Assembly (NCBI RefSeq): GCF_900129215.1 | Contig: NZ_FQUQ01000004.1 | Location: 558,001 to 622,000, forward strand | DNA length: 64,000 nt | Direction of reading: 5' to 3' | Source of the DNA: Pedobacter caeni | GTDB taxonomy: Bacteria > Bacteroidota > Bacteroidia > Sphingobacteriales > Sphingobacteriaceae | Shown here: positions 50,301-58,411 of the stretch, one piece after another | Layout: each line of letters begins with the position of its first letter | How positions within the stretch are numbered: the stretch's first letter is position 1 | Notes under the pieces: model-generated | Told to the model about the DNA's origin: nothing | The model's database searches: none | What the model saw: the letters and a program-made list of their open reading frames with translations, nothing else | Position numbers and translations under genes: made by a program

Positions 50301-50461
50301 TAAGTATCGTTCTCTTCATTTGGTTTGGTCTTCTTTTTACCAAATCCCCAGGGGCAATGTTTGCATTTATTCTTGCAACAATACCCTCTTTTCAGGTGAT
50401 AAGCCGCTGTAAAAACCATTAGCCCATCTTCATTAAGATAATAGTCTACCCCTTCTTCCAT
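50300..50461 (-). CDS. DUF5522 small cysteine-rich protein (53 aa)
   Basis: A 53-residue protein: ATG 50461, stop 50300. The sequence has MEEGVDYYLNEDGLMVFTAA, then YHLKRGYCCKNKCKHCPWGF, then a Lys-rich tail. The CC-x3-C-x2-CPWGF arrangement is the DUF5522 signature, probably a zinc or Fe-S binding knuckle. Its start abuts the MBL-nuclease stop (TAA-ATG) and its stop overlaps the MarR start (TAATG), so it is firmly embedded in the operon and very likely translated. Function unknown. Confidence 0.85.
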   Translation of the reverse strand: MEEGVDYYLNEDGLMVFTAAYHLKRGYCCKNKCKHCPWGFGKKKTKPNEENDT

Positions 50462-51403
50462 TTAAGTAAGCAATTTAACTACCAAACTTTTTTCATAATG
50501 GTTTTTCAGTTGTACCCCATCCCCATGATTTGTCCAGACCTGGGTAGGCTTCACCTGCCCTATCGTGTACAGGATATCCTCCCAATCGGCATGATCAGAA
50601 ACATACAACTGAATTTCGTTGTTGTTCTGCAGGTGCTTCCAGCCTGTGGCAAAGACCCTGATCACATTGATGGCCCTGAAATAACTCCTGAACACCATTG
50701 GCGGAACCAGATAAACCATATGGGTATGGTTATTCTTCATTACCTTCCGGTCGTACATCTCATATTTACCCATATCTATTCCCTTTTGCTCATAGATCTT
50801 CACAAAAGGCATCATGCTATGGTGTACCAATATCCGCTTTTCCGGACAATATTTATTCATCAGACTGATCAGCCGCTGACATTTTCCCAGGGCATAGGCT
50901 CCCAGCATGATATTACTCTGAGTACTGTTAAGTTTCAGGATTTCTTCCTCTGCTGCGGGATGTCTGGTATTTGGATCCGCAAAAGTAGTCTCGGTGATCA
51001 ATACATCTGCGGTTACATATTCAATAGGCTCACAGGTATCATCAGGCTGAAGTTTATAATCTCCGGTGTACAGATACCTGATTCCCTCATATTCCATCAG
51101 GATCATGGCAGAGCCCAGAATATGTCCTGCAGGAATAAAGCTGATCTTCACCCCATTTAAGACAAAAGTTTCTTCGTATGCTTTAAGGTGGAATTCTCCG
51201 CCGGCAAATTTCTTATAACGGTGTTTCATAAACAGCGCCGTTGCTTCCGTACAATAGACATTCAGGTTCCCACCGATGGCATGATCTCCATGTGCATGGG
51301 AAATCACCGCGTATTTCACTATTTCCTTTGGATCCAGATAAAAATCACCATATCTACAAAACAAACCCGTTTTTGTAGCAACTATAAAATCATCCAATAT
51401 CAT
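50462..51403 (-). CDS. MBL-fold/beta-CASP-like exonuclease-type hydrolase
   Basis: 313-residue metallo-beta-lactamase-fold protein. Metal motif HAHGDHAIGG (HxHxDH) near residue 36; then FIPAGHILGSAMILME (third His), YLYTGDYKL (bridging Asp), and VLITETTFADPNTRHP, the signature shared with ligase-associated DNA 3'-exonucleases and mRNA 3'-end processing-factor homologues. The C-terminal ENH-like YVSDHADWEDIL supplies the last His. It is expected to be a nuclease acting on DNA or RNA ends. No ATP-dependent DNA ligase gene is adjacent. It overlaps coaE by one base and abuts DUF5522. Confidence 0.85.
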   Translation of the reverse strand: MILDDFIVATKTGLFCRYGDFYLDPKEIVKYAVISHAHGDHAIGGNLNVYCTEATALFMKHRYKKFAGGEFHLKAYEETFVLNGVKISFIPAGHILGSAMILMEYEGIRYLYTGDYKLQPDDTCEPIEYVTADVLITETTFADPNTRHPAAEEEILKLNSTQSNIMLGAYALGKCQRLISLMNKYCPEKRILVHHSMMPFVKIYEQKGIDMGKYEMYDRKVMKNNHTHMVYLVPPMVFRSYFRAINVIRVFATGWKHLQNNNEIQLYVSDHADWEDILYTIGQVKPTQVWTNHGDGVQLKNHYEKSLVVKLLT

Positions 51404-51999
51404 TAAGGAAGTATATTTAAAAACTGATGGTGAAGTTCCATCACTTGTATAATTAAAGAATCTGTTTCATTATTACGGACCAGCATATCCGCCATTTTAG
51501 CCTTTTCCTCGTCGGAGAGCTGTTTATCCATCCGGGCTTTAACTTGTTCAGCTGTTACCCCATCCCGTTGCATTACGCGCTGTAATTTCAATTCCAGTGG
51601 CGCAACAACCAGTACATTGCGGTCGCACATCTGATAAGAGCCACTTTCAAAAAGTAAAGCTGCCTCTTTGAGCACATAAGGAACCGTTGAAGGAATATCC
51701 TTTACCCAATGTTCAAATGCCCGGAATACTGCCGGGTGAACCAATGCATTTAACTTAGCCAGTTCATCGGCCTGATTAAAAACAATACCTGCAATGTGTT
51801 TATTATTTAATACCCCATCAGCAGTATAGCTCTCTGCACCGAAGGTATCTTTAACTCCCTGTACCAGGATCGGATCACTCACCATGATCTGTTTCGCTAC
51901 CGTATCCGCATAAAATACCGGAATGCCCAGGGTTTCAAAAACCTTACACACGGTGGTCTTCCCACTCCCTATACCTCCTGTTATTCCTATTTTTAACAT
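51403..51999 (-). CDS. coaE: Dephospho-CoA kinase (CoaE)
   Basis: 198-residue P-loop kinase catalysing the last step of coenzyme A synthesis. The Walker A is GITGGIGSGKTTVCKVF (8-15 region), followed by GIPVFYADTVAKQIM with the substrate-binding Asp, and the LID-type segment RVMQRDGVTAEQVKARMDKQLSDEEK. Length is normal. It overlaps the YbbR-like gene by one base upstream and the MBL gene by one base downstream. YbbR-CoaE pairing appears frequently in this phylum to my knowledge. Confidence 0.96.
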   Translation of the reverse strand: MLKIGITGGIGSGKTTVCKVFETLGIPVFYADTVAKQIMVSDPILVQGVKDTFGAESYTADGVLNNKHIAGIVFNQADELAKLNALVHPAVFRAFEHWVKDIPSTVPYVLKEAALLFESGSYQMCDRNVLVVAPLELKLQRVMQRDGVTAEQVKARMDKQLSDEEKAKMADMLVRNNETDSLIIQVMELHHQFLNILP

Positions 52000-52946
52000 T
52001 ATTTTTCTATGATAAAATCAATTTTTGCAGGTTGTGCCTGCACCAGCTTACAATAATCCGGGAAGCGGATCAGCTTCACCGTTAGCTCATTATGCTGAAA
52101 TACTTTCCACTCATTCATGTCCACTACCGCCTCTATAAATTCTTCATTCACCTGAGCATATTTAGAAAGGGCAACCAATAGCGTAATCTTTACCTTTTTT
52201 GGGTAAAGTTTAACATTGTAATATTCTTTGTTATTGATCACCTTAACCGGAACTTCAATGATTTTTTCCGTGAACTCATCTACAGGCAGTTTCACCTCCA
52301 CACTTGTCGGGAAAATATTCACGTTTTTCATCTTGTTCTGTGTCATCGCTACCCTTGCCACGGTTGTCGCCTGTATTTTCTCTATTTTCAGGGTATCGGT
52401 GTTCCATTCGTTGATGTTCCTGATGTCATTTTCAGGGCCGGAGATGGTCACATAACTTGGCGTAATCTGTACCTCATTGGAAACTCCATACTGTGGGACA
52501 TAGCTCAGGTTAGACACCAGGTTTACCGGCACCCGCTTTACCCTTCTTTCAGAAAAATCAAAGTAAAGCGTATCAGGTTTTACAGAAATGATCTTTTGAG
52601 AAGTTTCCAGTTGGCGGTTTACATTAAACAGCTGCTCGGAAAAGAGCACAAAGTTCCTGTTGTTCAGTTTCTCCAGACTGATAGAAATAGACTGTGGTTT
52701 CACCCTCAAACGGGCAAAGAGCAATTGCCAGCCTGTTCCTTCCACCTGCAGATCTACGGTATCTGATTGTAAAGGATGGAAAGCTTTTTTCTGGGGGAAA
52801 TTCCTGTAGTCCAGCACCGTCTTGGCAGTATAGACATATTTGTTGTTCAAAGCCATGAACAGCCAAGCACCAACTGCCATGAACAGGCAGGTGACCAGCA
52901 CCAGAAAACGCTTTCGCTCTACTTTTGTGAGTTTGATGATTGGCAT
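51999..52946 (-). CDS. YbbR/CdaR-like domain protein
   Basis: 315 residues from ATG 52946. One N-terminal membrane helix (about 15-34; RFLVLVTCLFMAVGAWLFMAL) and a periplasmic region with YbbR-like repeats (for example RVPVNLVSNLSYVPQYGVSNEVQITPSYVTISGPENDI and IEVPVKVINNKEYYNVKLYPKKVKITLLV). In Firmicutes CdaR is encoded with the diadenylate cyclase CdaA and modulates c-di-AMP synthesis; here it heads a CoaE operon without a cyclase gene. The longer frame to 52991 would begin across the -7 promoter element at 52961-52968, so the ATG at 52946 is preferred. Confidence 0.87.
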   Translation of the reverse strand: MPIIKLTKVERKRFLVLVTCLFMAVGAWLFMALNNKYVYTAKTVLDYRNFPQKKAFHPLQSDTVDLQVEGTGWQLLFARLRVKPQSISISLEKLNNRNFVLFSEQLFNVNRQLETSQKIISVKPDTLYFDFSERRVKRVPVNLVSNLSYVPQYGVSNEVQITPSYVTISGPENDIRNINEWNTDTLKIEKIQATTVARVAMTQNKMKNVNIFPTSVEVKLPVDEFTEKIIEVPVKVINNKEYYNVKLYPKKVKITLLVALSKYAQVNEEFIEAVVDMNEWKVFQHNELTVKLIRFPDYCKLVQAQPAKIDFIIEK

Positions 52947-52960
52947 GGCGGTAAAGTAAA

Positions 52961-52992
52961 CAAATATACTGAAATGCAAAAGCCGCACCAAA
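52961..52992 (-). promoter_or_regulatory. Promoter of the YbbR-CoaE-MBL-DUF5522-MarR operon
   Basis: On the minus strand TTTG (52989-52992), 20 bases, TATATTTG (52961-52968): both Bacteroidota elements at ideal spacing, with a leader of about 8-10 bases to ATG 52946. The -33 element lies in the loop of the upstream terminator. Confidence 0.65.
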
Positions 52993-53008
52993 CAAGGATG
53001 CGGCTTTT
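52978..53008 (-). terminator. Intrinsic terminator after yajC
   Basis: AAAAGCCGCA (52978-52987) pairs with TGCGGCTTTT (52999-53008) across an 11-base loop. Read on the minus strand it ends the nusB-DUF1573-yajC transcript just before the next promoter. Confidence 0.85.
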
Positions 53009-53025
53009 ACTTATAGCAGAGAAAA

Positions 53026-53367
53026 CTACGCTTTCGGAGCGTCAGTTTTTGCAAGGTCAACTTTAGGAGCTGCAGCTTTCGTTGCATCTAAAGAGATTGC
53101 AGTTTTATCAAAACGGATTTTAGTACCGCCTTCTACTTCGATTAAAAACGTAGTATCGTTCATATCAACGATTCTTCCATGAATTCCGGCAGTAGTAACG
53201 ATTTTATCACCTTTTTTCAAGTCTTCAACCAGTTTTTTATGGTCTTTTGCTTTTTTAACCTGTGGTCTGATCATAAAGAAATAAAATACGACCATGATTA
53301 AAACCATTGGGACCAGGGTACCTAGCATACCGCTGCCACCTGCTTGTAAGATTACTGTTGATATCAT
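53026..53367 (-). CDS. yajC: Preprotein translocase subunit YajC
   Basis: 113-residue accessory subunit of the SecDF-YajC complex. An N-terminal membrane helix (about 13-33; MLGTLVPMVLIMVVFYFFMIRPQ, where FYFxxxRPQ is diagnostic) is followed by the SH3-like domain KAKDHKKLVEDLKKGDKIVTTAGIHGRIVDMNDTTFLIEVEGGTKIRFDKTAI. An Ala/Lys/Asp-rich tail ends it. Last gene of the NusB-DUF1573-YajC unit; its partner SecDF is at 29.6 kb in this window. Confidence 0.95.
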   Translation of the reverse strand: MISTVILQAGGSGMLGTLVPMVLIMVVFYFFMIRPQVKKAKDHKKLVEDLKKGDKIVTTAGIHGRIVDMNDTTFLIEVEGGTKIRFDKTAISLDATKAAAPKVDLAKTDAPKA

Positions 53368-53395
53368 ATTGTTGTTTATAAGATTTTTGTATTGC

Positions 53396-53860
53396 CTATT
53401 TTGCTTCTTTGATCTCTCCGGTCAGGTGTAATTCTGCAATCGCCGGATTGGCATTGGAAGTCACTGTGATGACTTTATCCTGCATACCGAATTTACCCGT
53501 GCTGTCAAATACAACTTTGATCTCACCGGTAGCACCCGGCTGAATCGGCTCTTTTGGAGGTTCAGGAATGGTACAGCCACAAGTAGCAGTCGCATTGCTG
53601 ATGATCAGCGGGCTTTTACCCGTATTTTTAAATTTATAACTGTAATGAACTTTCTCTCCCGGTGCTATTTTACCAAAGTTATAGACTCCGCTATCGAAAG
53701 TCATTACTGCAGCATCTGCTGCCGCAACAGGTGATGTTGTAGCTTCAGTTGTTGCTGTTGTACCCGTAGAAGCTGTGCTTGCTGAAGGTGTTTTTGCTGT
53801 GTTTTGCTGGCATGATGCAAATGTCATCGCTGCAATTGCCAATAACAAGATTTGTTTCAT
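53396..53860 (-). CDS. DUF1573 lipoprotein
   Basis: 154 residues with a lipoprotein signal (MKQILLLAIAAMTFASCQQN; Cys17 follows the lipobox). A Thr/Ser/Ala-rich tether (about 20-50) leads to the DUF1573 beta-sandwich: FDSGVYNFGKIAPGEKVHYSYKFKNTGKSPLIISNATATCGCTIPEPPKEPI, where the CGC is a conserved feature, and a closing VTSNANPAIAELHLTGEI. DUF1573 domains are immunoglobulin-like and common in Bacteroidota periplasmic or surface lipoproteins; the function is unknown. Five bases downstream of nusB. Confidence 0.9.
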   Translation of the reverse strand: MKQILLLAIAAMTFASCQQNTAKTPSASTASTGTTATTEATTSPVAAADAAVMTFDSGVYNFGKIAPGEKVHYSYKFKNTGKSPLIISNATATCGCTIPEPPKEPIQPGATGEIKVVFDSTGKFGMQDKVITVTSNANPAIAELHLTGEIKEAK

Positions 53861-53865
53861 AATCG

Positions 53866-54816
53866 TTATTCTTCTATAAGTCCTCGACCGATTTTATGGA
53901 TGCTATCTGTCCTTTTCAGGTCACCTAAAATTTTGTCCAAGATACCGTTAATAAATGAATTACTTTTCGGAGTACTGTAATCTTTTGATAGATCAAGGTA
54001 TTCGTTAATAGTTACCTTAACTGGTATTGAAGGGAAGTTCAGGAGTTCACAGATCGCCATTTTCATCAAAATAGTGTCCATTAATGCAATCCTTTCCGAC
54101 TCCCAGTTTTTTGTACGTTCTGCGATCAGGTCCTGATATTCTTTGTTGTTTTTCAAAGTATATACAAACAGGTCTTCCACAAACTTGCTGTCTTCTTCCC
54201 AGTCCTGACTAATTGGGGTCAGCTTATTTTTACGTGGATCTTCGGAGGTAAAATTCTTCAAAGTCTTGGCCACCATTCCCTGCATCACTTCTTTATCTAC
54301 AGACCAGTTGATAAATTTATCCTCAAAAGCCTGGATAATGTTGTGGCTTTTCAAAATAATCTTTCTGAAAATGTATTTAATAATGGTTTTGGATTCCTCC
54401 AGACTGTTGTCCTCATCGCTAAGGTAAGCCAGGTATTCAGGAGTAGTTTTCAAGGTATTGAAAATACCTTTTACAAATTCCGGGTCAGATAACCAGTTGA
54501 TCTGGTATTTGTTGACCATGTCAATAAAAGCAGGATTCTCTTTCAGAGTTACTGCAAATTTATTGTGAAGCAGTTTCATGTTTGGATTGAGATCCTCTGC
54601 GGTAGGCAAATGTTTATTTGACCTCTCAGTAGCGTCTGTACTGGTGTATTCTGTGACCTCAACAAGGAGCGAAAGCATCCAGATGTACATTTCGTACACG
54701 CTGTCAATACTCTGCATTAATGCTTTCTTTGAAGAAGCTAAATCTCTCTTGTCTGTCATTTGCCATGCAAAAATATTTTGCAAAGCTTTAATTCTTAAGT
54801 GCCTTCTGTTTAACAT
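53866..54816 (-). CDS. nusB: Transcription antitermination factor NusB, long form
   Basis: 316 residues, about twice the E. coli protein. The N-terminus MLNRRHLRIKALQNIFAWQ holds the RNA-binding R-R-x-x-R-x-x-A motif of NusB. The last 110 residues carry the classical helical core: WESERIALMDTILMKMAICELLNFPSIPVKVTINEYLDLSKDYSTPKSNSFINGILDKIL. The intervening 150 residues are an acidic helical insertion seen in Bacteroidota NusB. With NusE/S10 it forms the rRNA antitermination complex at boxA. First gene of the NusB-DUF1573-YajC cluster. Confidence 0.93.
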   Translation of the reverse strand: MLNRRHLRIKALQNIFAWQMTDKRDLASSKKALMQSIDSVYEMYIWMLSLLVEVTEYTSTDATERSNKHLPTAEDLNPNMKLLHNKFAVTLKENPAFIDMVNKYQINWLSDPEFVKGIFNTLKTTPEYLAYLSDEDNSLEESKTIIKYIFRKIILKSHNIIQAFEDKFINWSVDKEVMQGMVAKTLKNFTSEDPRKNKLTPISQDWEEDSKFVEDLFVYTLKNNKEYQDLIAERTKNWESERIALMDTILMKMAICELLNFPSIPVKVTINEYLDLSKDYSTPKSNSFINGILDKILGDLKRTDSIHKIGRGLIEE

Positions 54817-54862
54817 GAATGTAAGAACGAGTGGTAAATTACCGGTTTATTAAAATTGTTTA

Positions 54863-55951
54863 TTAGAATGATGATTTTATTTTTTTGATGTCGATGATTC
54901 TTTGTTCAGCAATGCGGTTCGCGGCCCATATCGTTGGGATGTTGTCTTTTTTGGACATTTTAATGACGTCACGCGTGGCATTGTAAATGTTCTCTGTTAA
55001 CTGGATCGTGCGTTTTTTACCAAAACCGGTCAACTCAGAATAGCAACTGATTAATCCACCTGCATTGATCAGATAATCCGGAGCAAATAGGATGCCTTTT
55101 TCCAAAAGCAATTTACCGTGGATCTGTTCATCTGCCAGCTGATTGTTTGCAGAACCTGCAATAATCGCAAACTTCATTTTAGGAATGGTCTTATCATTTA
55201 CGGTTGCACCTAAGGCACATGGTGCATAAATATCCGCATCAATTCCAAAGATTTTATCCGCTGCGATGGGTTTCGCCTTATACGTACGTGCAACATGTTG
55301 CAGGCGTTCTTCATTGATGTCACTGATGTATACTTCTACATTTTCAGCTCTCAACAGCTCTACCAGGTGCTCCCCTACATTTCCAATCCCTTGTACTACT
55401 ACTGAGCGCCCTGCCAGCATATCTGTTCCGAAGACTTCTTTCACACAGGCTTTAATGCCCAGAAAAACACCCTTAGCTGTATGTGGTGCCGGGTTACCTG
55501 CGCCACCTAAAGATTCAGGAACCCCGGTTACATGACCTGTTTCCATACGGATATACTCCATATCTTTTGTTGTCGTACCCAGGTCTTCAGCAGTGATGAA
55601 CTCTCCGTTCAGGTTTTTAATGAACCTGCCATAGCTGCGCATCATGGCTTCTGATTTCCCTTTTCTGGAATCCCCGATAATTACCGCTTTACCACCACCG
55701 ATATTCAGGCCTGTGATTGCTGCTTTATAGGTCATTCCTCTCGATAATCTGAGTACATCTTCCAGTGCTTCAGCTTCTGTAACGTAATTCCACATGCGTG
55801 TTCCGCCTAAAGCCGGACCAAGCGTGGTATCATGAATGGCTATAATTGCTTTCAAGCCAGTATCGGGGTCATTGCAAAAAACGACCTTTTTATGCCCTGC
55901 GGCACTTAATTGGTCTAAAACTGAATTCACAAGAGAACTATTATCAGGCAT
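54863..55951 (-). CDS. Leucine/branched-chain-type amino acid dehydrogenase
   Basis: 362-residue NAD-dependent Glu/Leu/Phe/Val dehydrogenase family enzyme, oxidatively deaminating branched-chain amino acids to 2-oxo acids. The N-terminal dimerisation/catalytic domain has LGPALGGTRMWNY, RLSRGMTYKAAITGLNIGGGKAVI (catalytic Lys) and TAEDLGTTTKDMEYI. The Rossmann domain has SVVVQGIGNVGEHLVELL, then YAPCALGATVNDKTIPKMKFAIIAGSANNQL. Length equals leucine dehydrogenase of Bacillus. Leucine versus valine or phenylalanine preference is not decidable. The HMG-CoA lyase at 34.7 kb could act later in leucine breakdown. Confidence 0.9.
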   Translation of the reverse strand: MPDNSSLVNSVLDQLSAAGHKKVVFCNDPDTGLKAIIAIHDTTLGPALGGTRMWNYVTEAEALEDVLRLSRGMTYKAAITGLNIGGGKAVIIGDSRKGKSEAMMRSYGRFIKNLNGEFITAEDLGTTTKDMEYIRMETGHVTGVPESLGGAGNPAPHTAKGVFLGIKACVKEVFGTDMLAGRSVVVQGIGNVGEHLVELLRAENVEVYISDINEERLQHVARTYKAKPIAADKIFGIDADIYAPCALGATVNDKTIPKMKFAIIAGSANNQLADEQIHGKLLLEKGILFAPDYLINAGGLISCYSELTGFGKKRTIQLTENIYNATRDVIKMSKKDNIPTIWAANRIAEQRIIDIKKIKSSF

Positions 55952-55976
55952 ATAATTTTGTTTATCAGATATGTCG

Positions 55977-55984
55977 CAAAACTA
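55977..55984 (-). promoter_or_regulatory. -7 promoter element for the amino acid dehydrogenase gene
   Basis: On the minus strand this reads TAGTTTTG (TAnnTTTG), 25 bases before the ATG at 55951. No -33 element at usual spacing. Confidence 0.38.
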
Positions 55985-56064
55985 GCATAAAAAAAACATT
56001 ATTTACACTGTTTTAACCAAAGTCTTAAAAAAAATTACCTTCATTTGGCTAACTTTACCAACTC

Positions 56065-57864
56065 ATGAAACACCTTAGATTCTTAAACAAATACTTCTAT
56101 AAATATAAATGGTGGATTATTCCGGGGGTATTTTTTGTAATTATCTCCAATATCTTTGGTGTAATCCCCGCTCAGGTCATTGGGCACGCCTTTAATTTAA
56201 TTACGGAAAATATACAGATCTATGGTTTGTTCGAAGGTTTTGAACGCCGCAGCATCATCTATGATATCTTTAGTACCAGTTTATTTTATTTTGGTTTACT
56301 GGTCCTCGCCCTATATTTAATGAGGGGTCTTTTCCTGTTTTTCATGCGGCAAACCATTATTCTCATGTCCAGGCATATAGAATATGACATGAAGAATGAA
56401 ATCTATGCCCATTATCAGGAACTGAGCCTCGGCTTTTACCGCAGGAACAATACCGGTGATTTAATGAACCGTGCTACAGAAGATGTAAACAGGGTGCGGA
56501 TGTATGTAGGTCCGGCAATCATGTATACCATAAATACCGCTGTGCTCTTTGTACTCGTGATCTATGCCATGTTTTCGGTAAACAGTACCCTCGCGATTTT
56601 TTCCCTGCTCCCACTCCCGGTATTGGTGGTGATCATTTATTTTGTGAATACCCTCATCAATCAAAAGAGTGAGCAAATCCAGGAACGGCTTTCCAGATTG
56701 AGTAGTTTTGTTCAGGAAAGATTTTCAGGAATCCGGGTCATCAAATCCTATGTAAGGGAAGACCATACCAAAGAAGTATTTGCAGCAGAGAGCCAGGGTT
56801 ACAAGGACAATGCGATGGGACTGGTTAAAGTACAGGCTTTATTTTATCCGACCATGTTATTACTGGTTGGGCTGAGCACCATCTTAACCGTTTATATCGG
56901 CGGGAAACAGGTGATCGAAGGATCGATCAGTGCCGGAAATATTGCAGAGTTTATTGTATATGTCAATCAGCTCACCTTTCCCGTATCGATGCTGGGTTGG
57001 GTAACGACATTGATCCAAAGGGCTTCGGCATCTCAGAAAAGGATCAACGAATTCCTTCAGCTCCAACCCGACATCCTTTCCGGAAGCAGCGCTATTGCTC
57101 CCGTAAATGGAAACATCAAATTTGAAAATGTAAGTTTCACCTATCCTGATACCGGAATCCAGGCAATAAAGGACATCAGTTTTGAGATTGAACAGGGACA
57201 GTTTGTGGCCATCATCGGTCGGACCGGCTCAGGAAAGTCGACCCTGGCCAATCTGATGATGCGCATGTATGATGTAGATCAGGGAGAAATAAAGATGGAT
57301 GGTGCCCCGATAGAAACACTGAACCTGCAACATTACCGCAGTCAGTTTGGCTTTGTACCACAGGAAGTCTTTTTATTCTCAGATACCATCAAAAACAACA
57401 TTGCCTTTGGACTGGATCAGGTAAATGAGGAAGAAGTGATTGAAGCGGCAAAAAATGCAGCAGTCTATCAAAATATTATCAATTTCGACCTTAAGTTTGA
57501 AACCATGCTTGGCGAAAGAGGGATTACCCTGTCGGGCGGACAAAAGCAACGTGTATCCATTGCCCGTGCGTTAATTAAAGAACCTAAGGTATTGATCTTT
57601 GACGATTGTCTTTCTGCGGTAGATACCCGTACAGAAGAGGAAATTCTGAACAATCTTGGAAAAGTAATGAAGGGAAAAACAAGTATTCTTATCGCACACC
57701 GGATATCTACCATAAAAAACGCAAATAAAATCCTTGTTTTAGATGATGGAAGGATTATTGAGCAGGGAACTCACAGCGATTTGCTTCAATTAGGAGGTGC
57801 TTATTCAGAAATGTATCAAAATCAATTGCTGGAAGAAGAAACTTCTGACAATTCTACCTCCTGA
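56065..57864 (+). CDS. ABC transporter half-molecule (permease + ATPase), degenerate Walker-B Glu
   Basis: 599-residue type IV exporter half: six membrane helices (about 15-300), then the ATPase domain. Walker A GRTGSGKST (about 390), Q-loop FGFVPQEVFLF, signature LSGGQKQR, Walker B VLIFDDCLSAVD, H-loop IAHRIS. In Walker B the catalytic base Glu is Asp (DDCLSAVD rather than DEATSALD). This is the pattern of the non-canonical partner of heterodimeric exporters such as TM287 or YheI. No second ABC gene adjoins. It probably exports lipid or hydrophobic drug-like compounds as a heterodimer with a distant partner, or as a slow homodimer. Confidence 0.92.
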   Translation: MKHLRFLNKYFYKYKWWIIPGVFFVIISNIFGVIPAQVIGHAFNLITENIQIYGLFEGFERRSIIYDIFSTSLFYFGLLVLALYLMRGLFLFFMRQTIILMSRHIEYDMKNEIYAHYQELSLGFYRRNNTGDLMNRATEDVNRVRMYVGPAIMYTINTAVLFVLVIYAMFSVNSTLAIFSLLPLPVLVVIIYFVNTLINQKSEQIQERLSRLSSFVQERFSGIRVIKSYVREDHTKEVFAAESQGYKDNAMGLVKVQALFYPTMLLLVGLSTILTVYIGGKQVIEGSISAGNIAEFIVYVNQLTFPVSMLGWVTTLIQRASASQKRINEFLQLQPDILSGSSAIAPVNGNIKFENVSFTYPDTGIQAIKDISFEIEQGQFVAIIGRTGSGKSTLANLMMRMYDVDQGEIKMDGAPIETLNLQHYRSQFGFVPQEVFLFSDTIKNNIAFGLDQVNEEEVIEAAKNAAVYQNIINFDLKFETMLGERGITLSGGQKQRVSIARALIKEPKVLIFDDCLSAVDTRTEEEILNNLGKVMKGKTSILIAHRISTIKNANKILVLDDGRIIEQGTHSDLLQLGGAYSEMYQNQLLEEETSDNSTS

Positions 57865-57937
57865 CAATTTTCTATTTTGAAGTTTAATAATTATTGCTTT
57901 ATATTTACCCGAACCAAAACCAAGATCAATACCAACC

Positions 57938-58267
57938 ATGGGAGAATTTGACAACAAAGAGAGAGAAGAGGTTTTTTCGAAGAAAGTAAGGGCCGGTAAA
58001 AGAACGTACTTTTTCGACGTAAAAGCAACAAGATCAGGAGACTACTACCTTACTTTAACTGAAAGTAAAAAAAGACTGGAAGACGGTGTGTTTGTAAAAC
58101 ATAAGATCTTTTTATATAAAGAAGACTTTGAGAAGTTTGCTGAAGGATTAAATGAGACTGTTGACTATATTAAAAGCCACCAGGATGTTGTAGAAAAACG
58201 CTATGAATATTCTGAGAACCACGAAGGCGCAGGAAACAAGAACCATAATGATGATTTTTCTTTCTAA
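57938..58267 (+). CDS. DUF3276 PUR-domain nucleic-acid-binding protein
   Basis: 109 residues matching the DUF3276 family of Bacteroidota and spirochaetes, homologous to eukaryotic PUR-alpha single-stranded nucleic-acid-binding proteins. The PUR repeat reads EEVFSKKVRAGKRTYFFDVKATRSGDYYLTLTESKKRLEDGVFVKHKIFLYKEDFEKFAEGLNETVDYIKS, with the beta-strand KRTYFFDVK typical of the family. An acidic/His-rich tail follows. It forms a dimer via the C-terminal helix in Borrelia EbfC-like studies of the family fold. Ends at a strong terminator; a separate small regulator, probably of RNA or DNA. Confidence 0.9.
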   Translation: MGEFDNKEREEVFSKKVRAGKRTYFFDVKATRSGDYYLTLTESKKRLEDGVFVKHKIFLYKEDFEKFAEGLNETVDYIKSHQDVVEKRYEYSENHEGAGNKNHNDDFSF

Positions 58268-58284
58268 CATATAAAGAAAATTAG

Positions 58285-58306
58285 AAGCCCCTCATCACAG
58301 GGGCTT
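58285..58306 (+). terminator. Intrinsic terminator after the DUF3276 gene
   Basis: AAGCCCCT (58285-58292), CATCAC loop, AGGGGCTT (58299-58306), then TTTT. 8-bp perfect stem with a T-tract. Confidence 0.9.
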
Positions 58307-58350
58307 TTTTGTGTCTTTTATTTTTACTACCCGTTTCAAATATCGTTGTA

Positions 58351-58376
58351 ATGAAAAGGAAGACCTTCCTTTTCAT
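58351..58376. repeat. 12-bp perfect palindrome
   Basis: ATGAAAAGGAAG (58351-58362), AC, CTTCCTTTTCAT (58365-58376). A near-continuous symmetric site downstream of the DUF3276 terminator and upstream of the tandem repeats. Could be a protein-binding site or a hairpin end; no T-tract follows. Confidence 0.7.
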
Positions 58377-58411
58377 ATCTGCCCAGTCCCATAAGTTCTT
58401 GCGCGGCGGGC

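Noticed and set aside
50498..51160. 220-codon + strand frame opposite the MBL nuclease
   Set aside because: Shadow of a well-supported gene in an overlapping operon.
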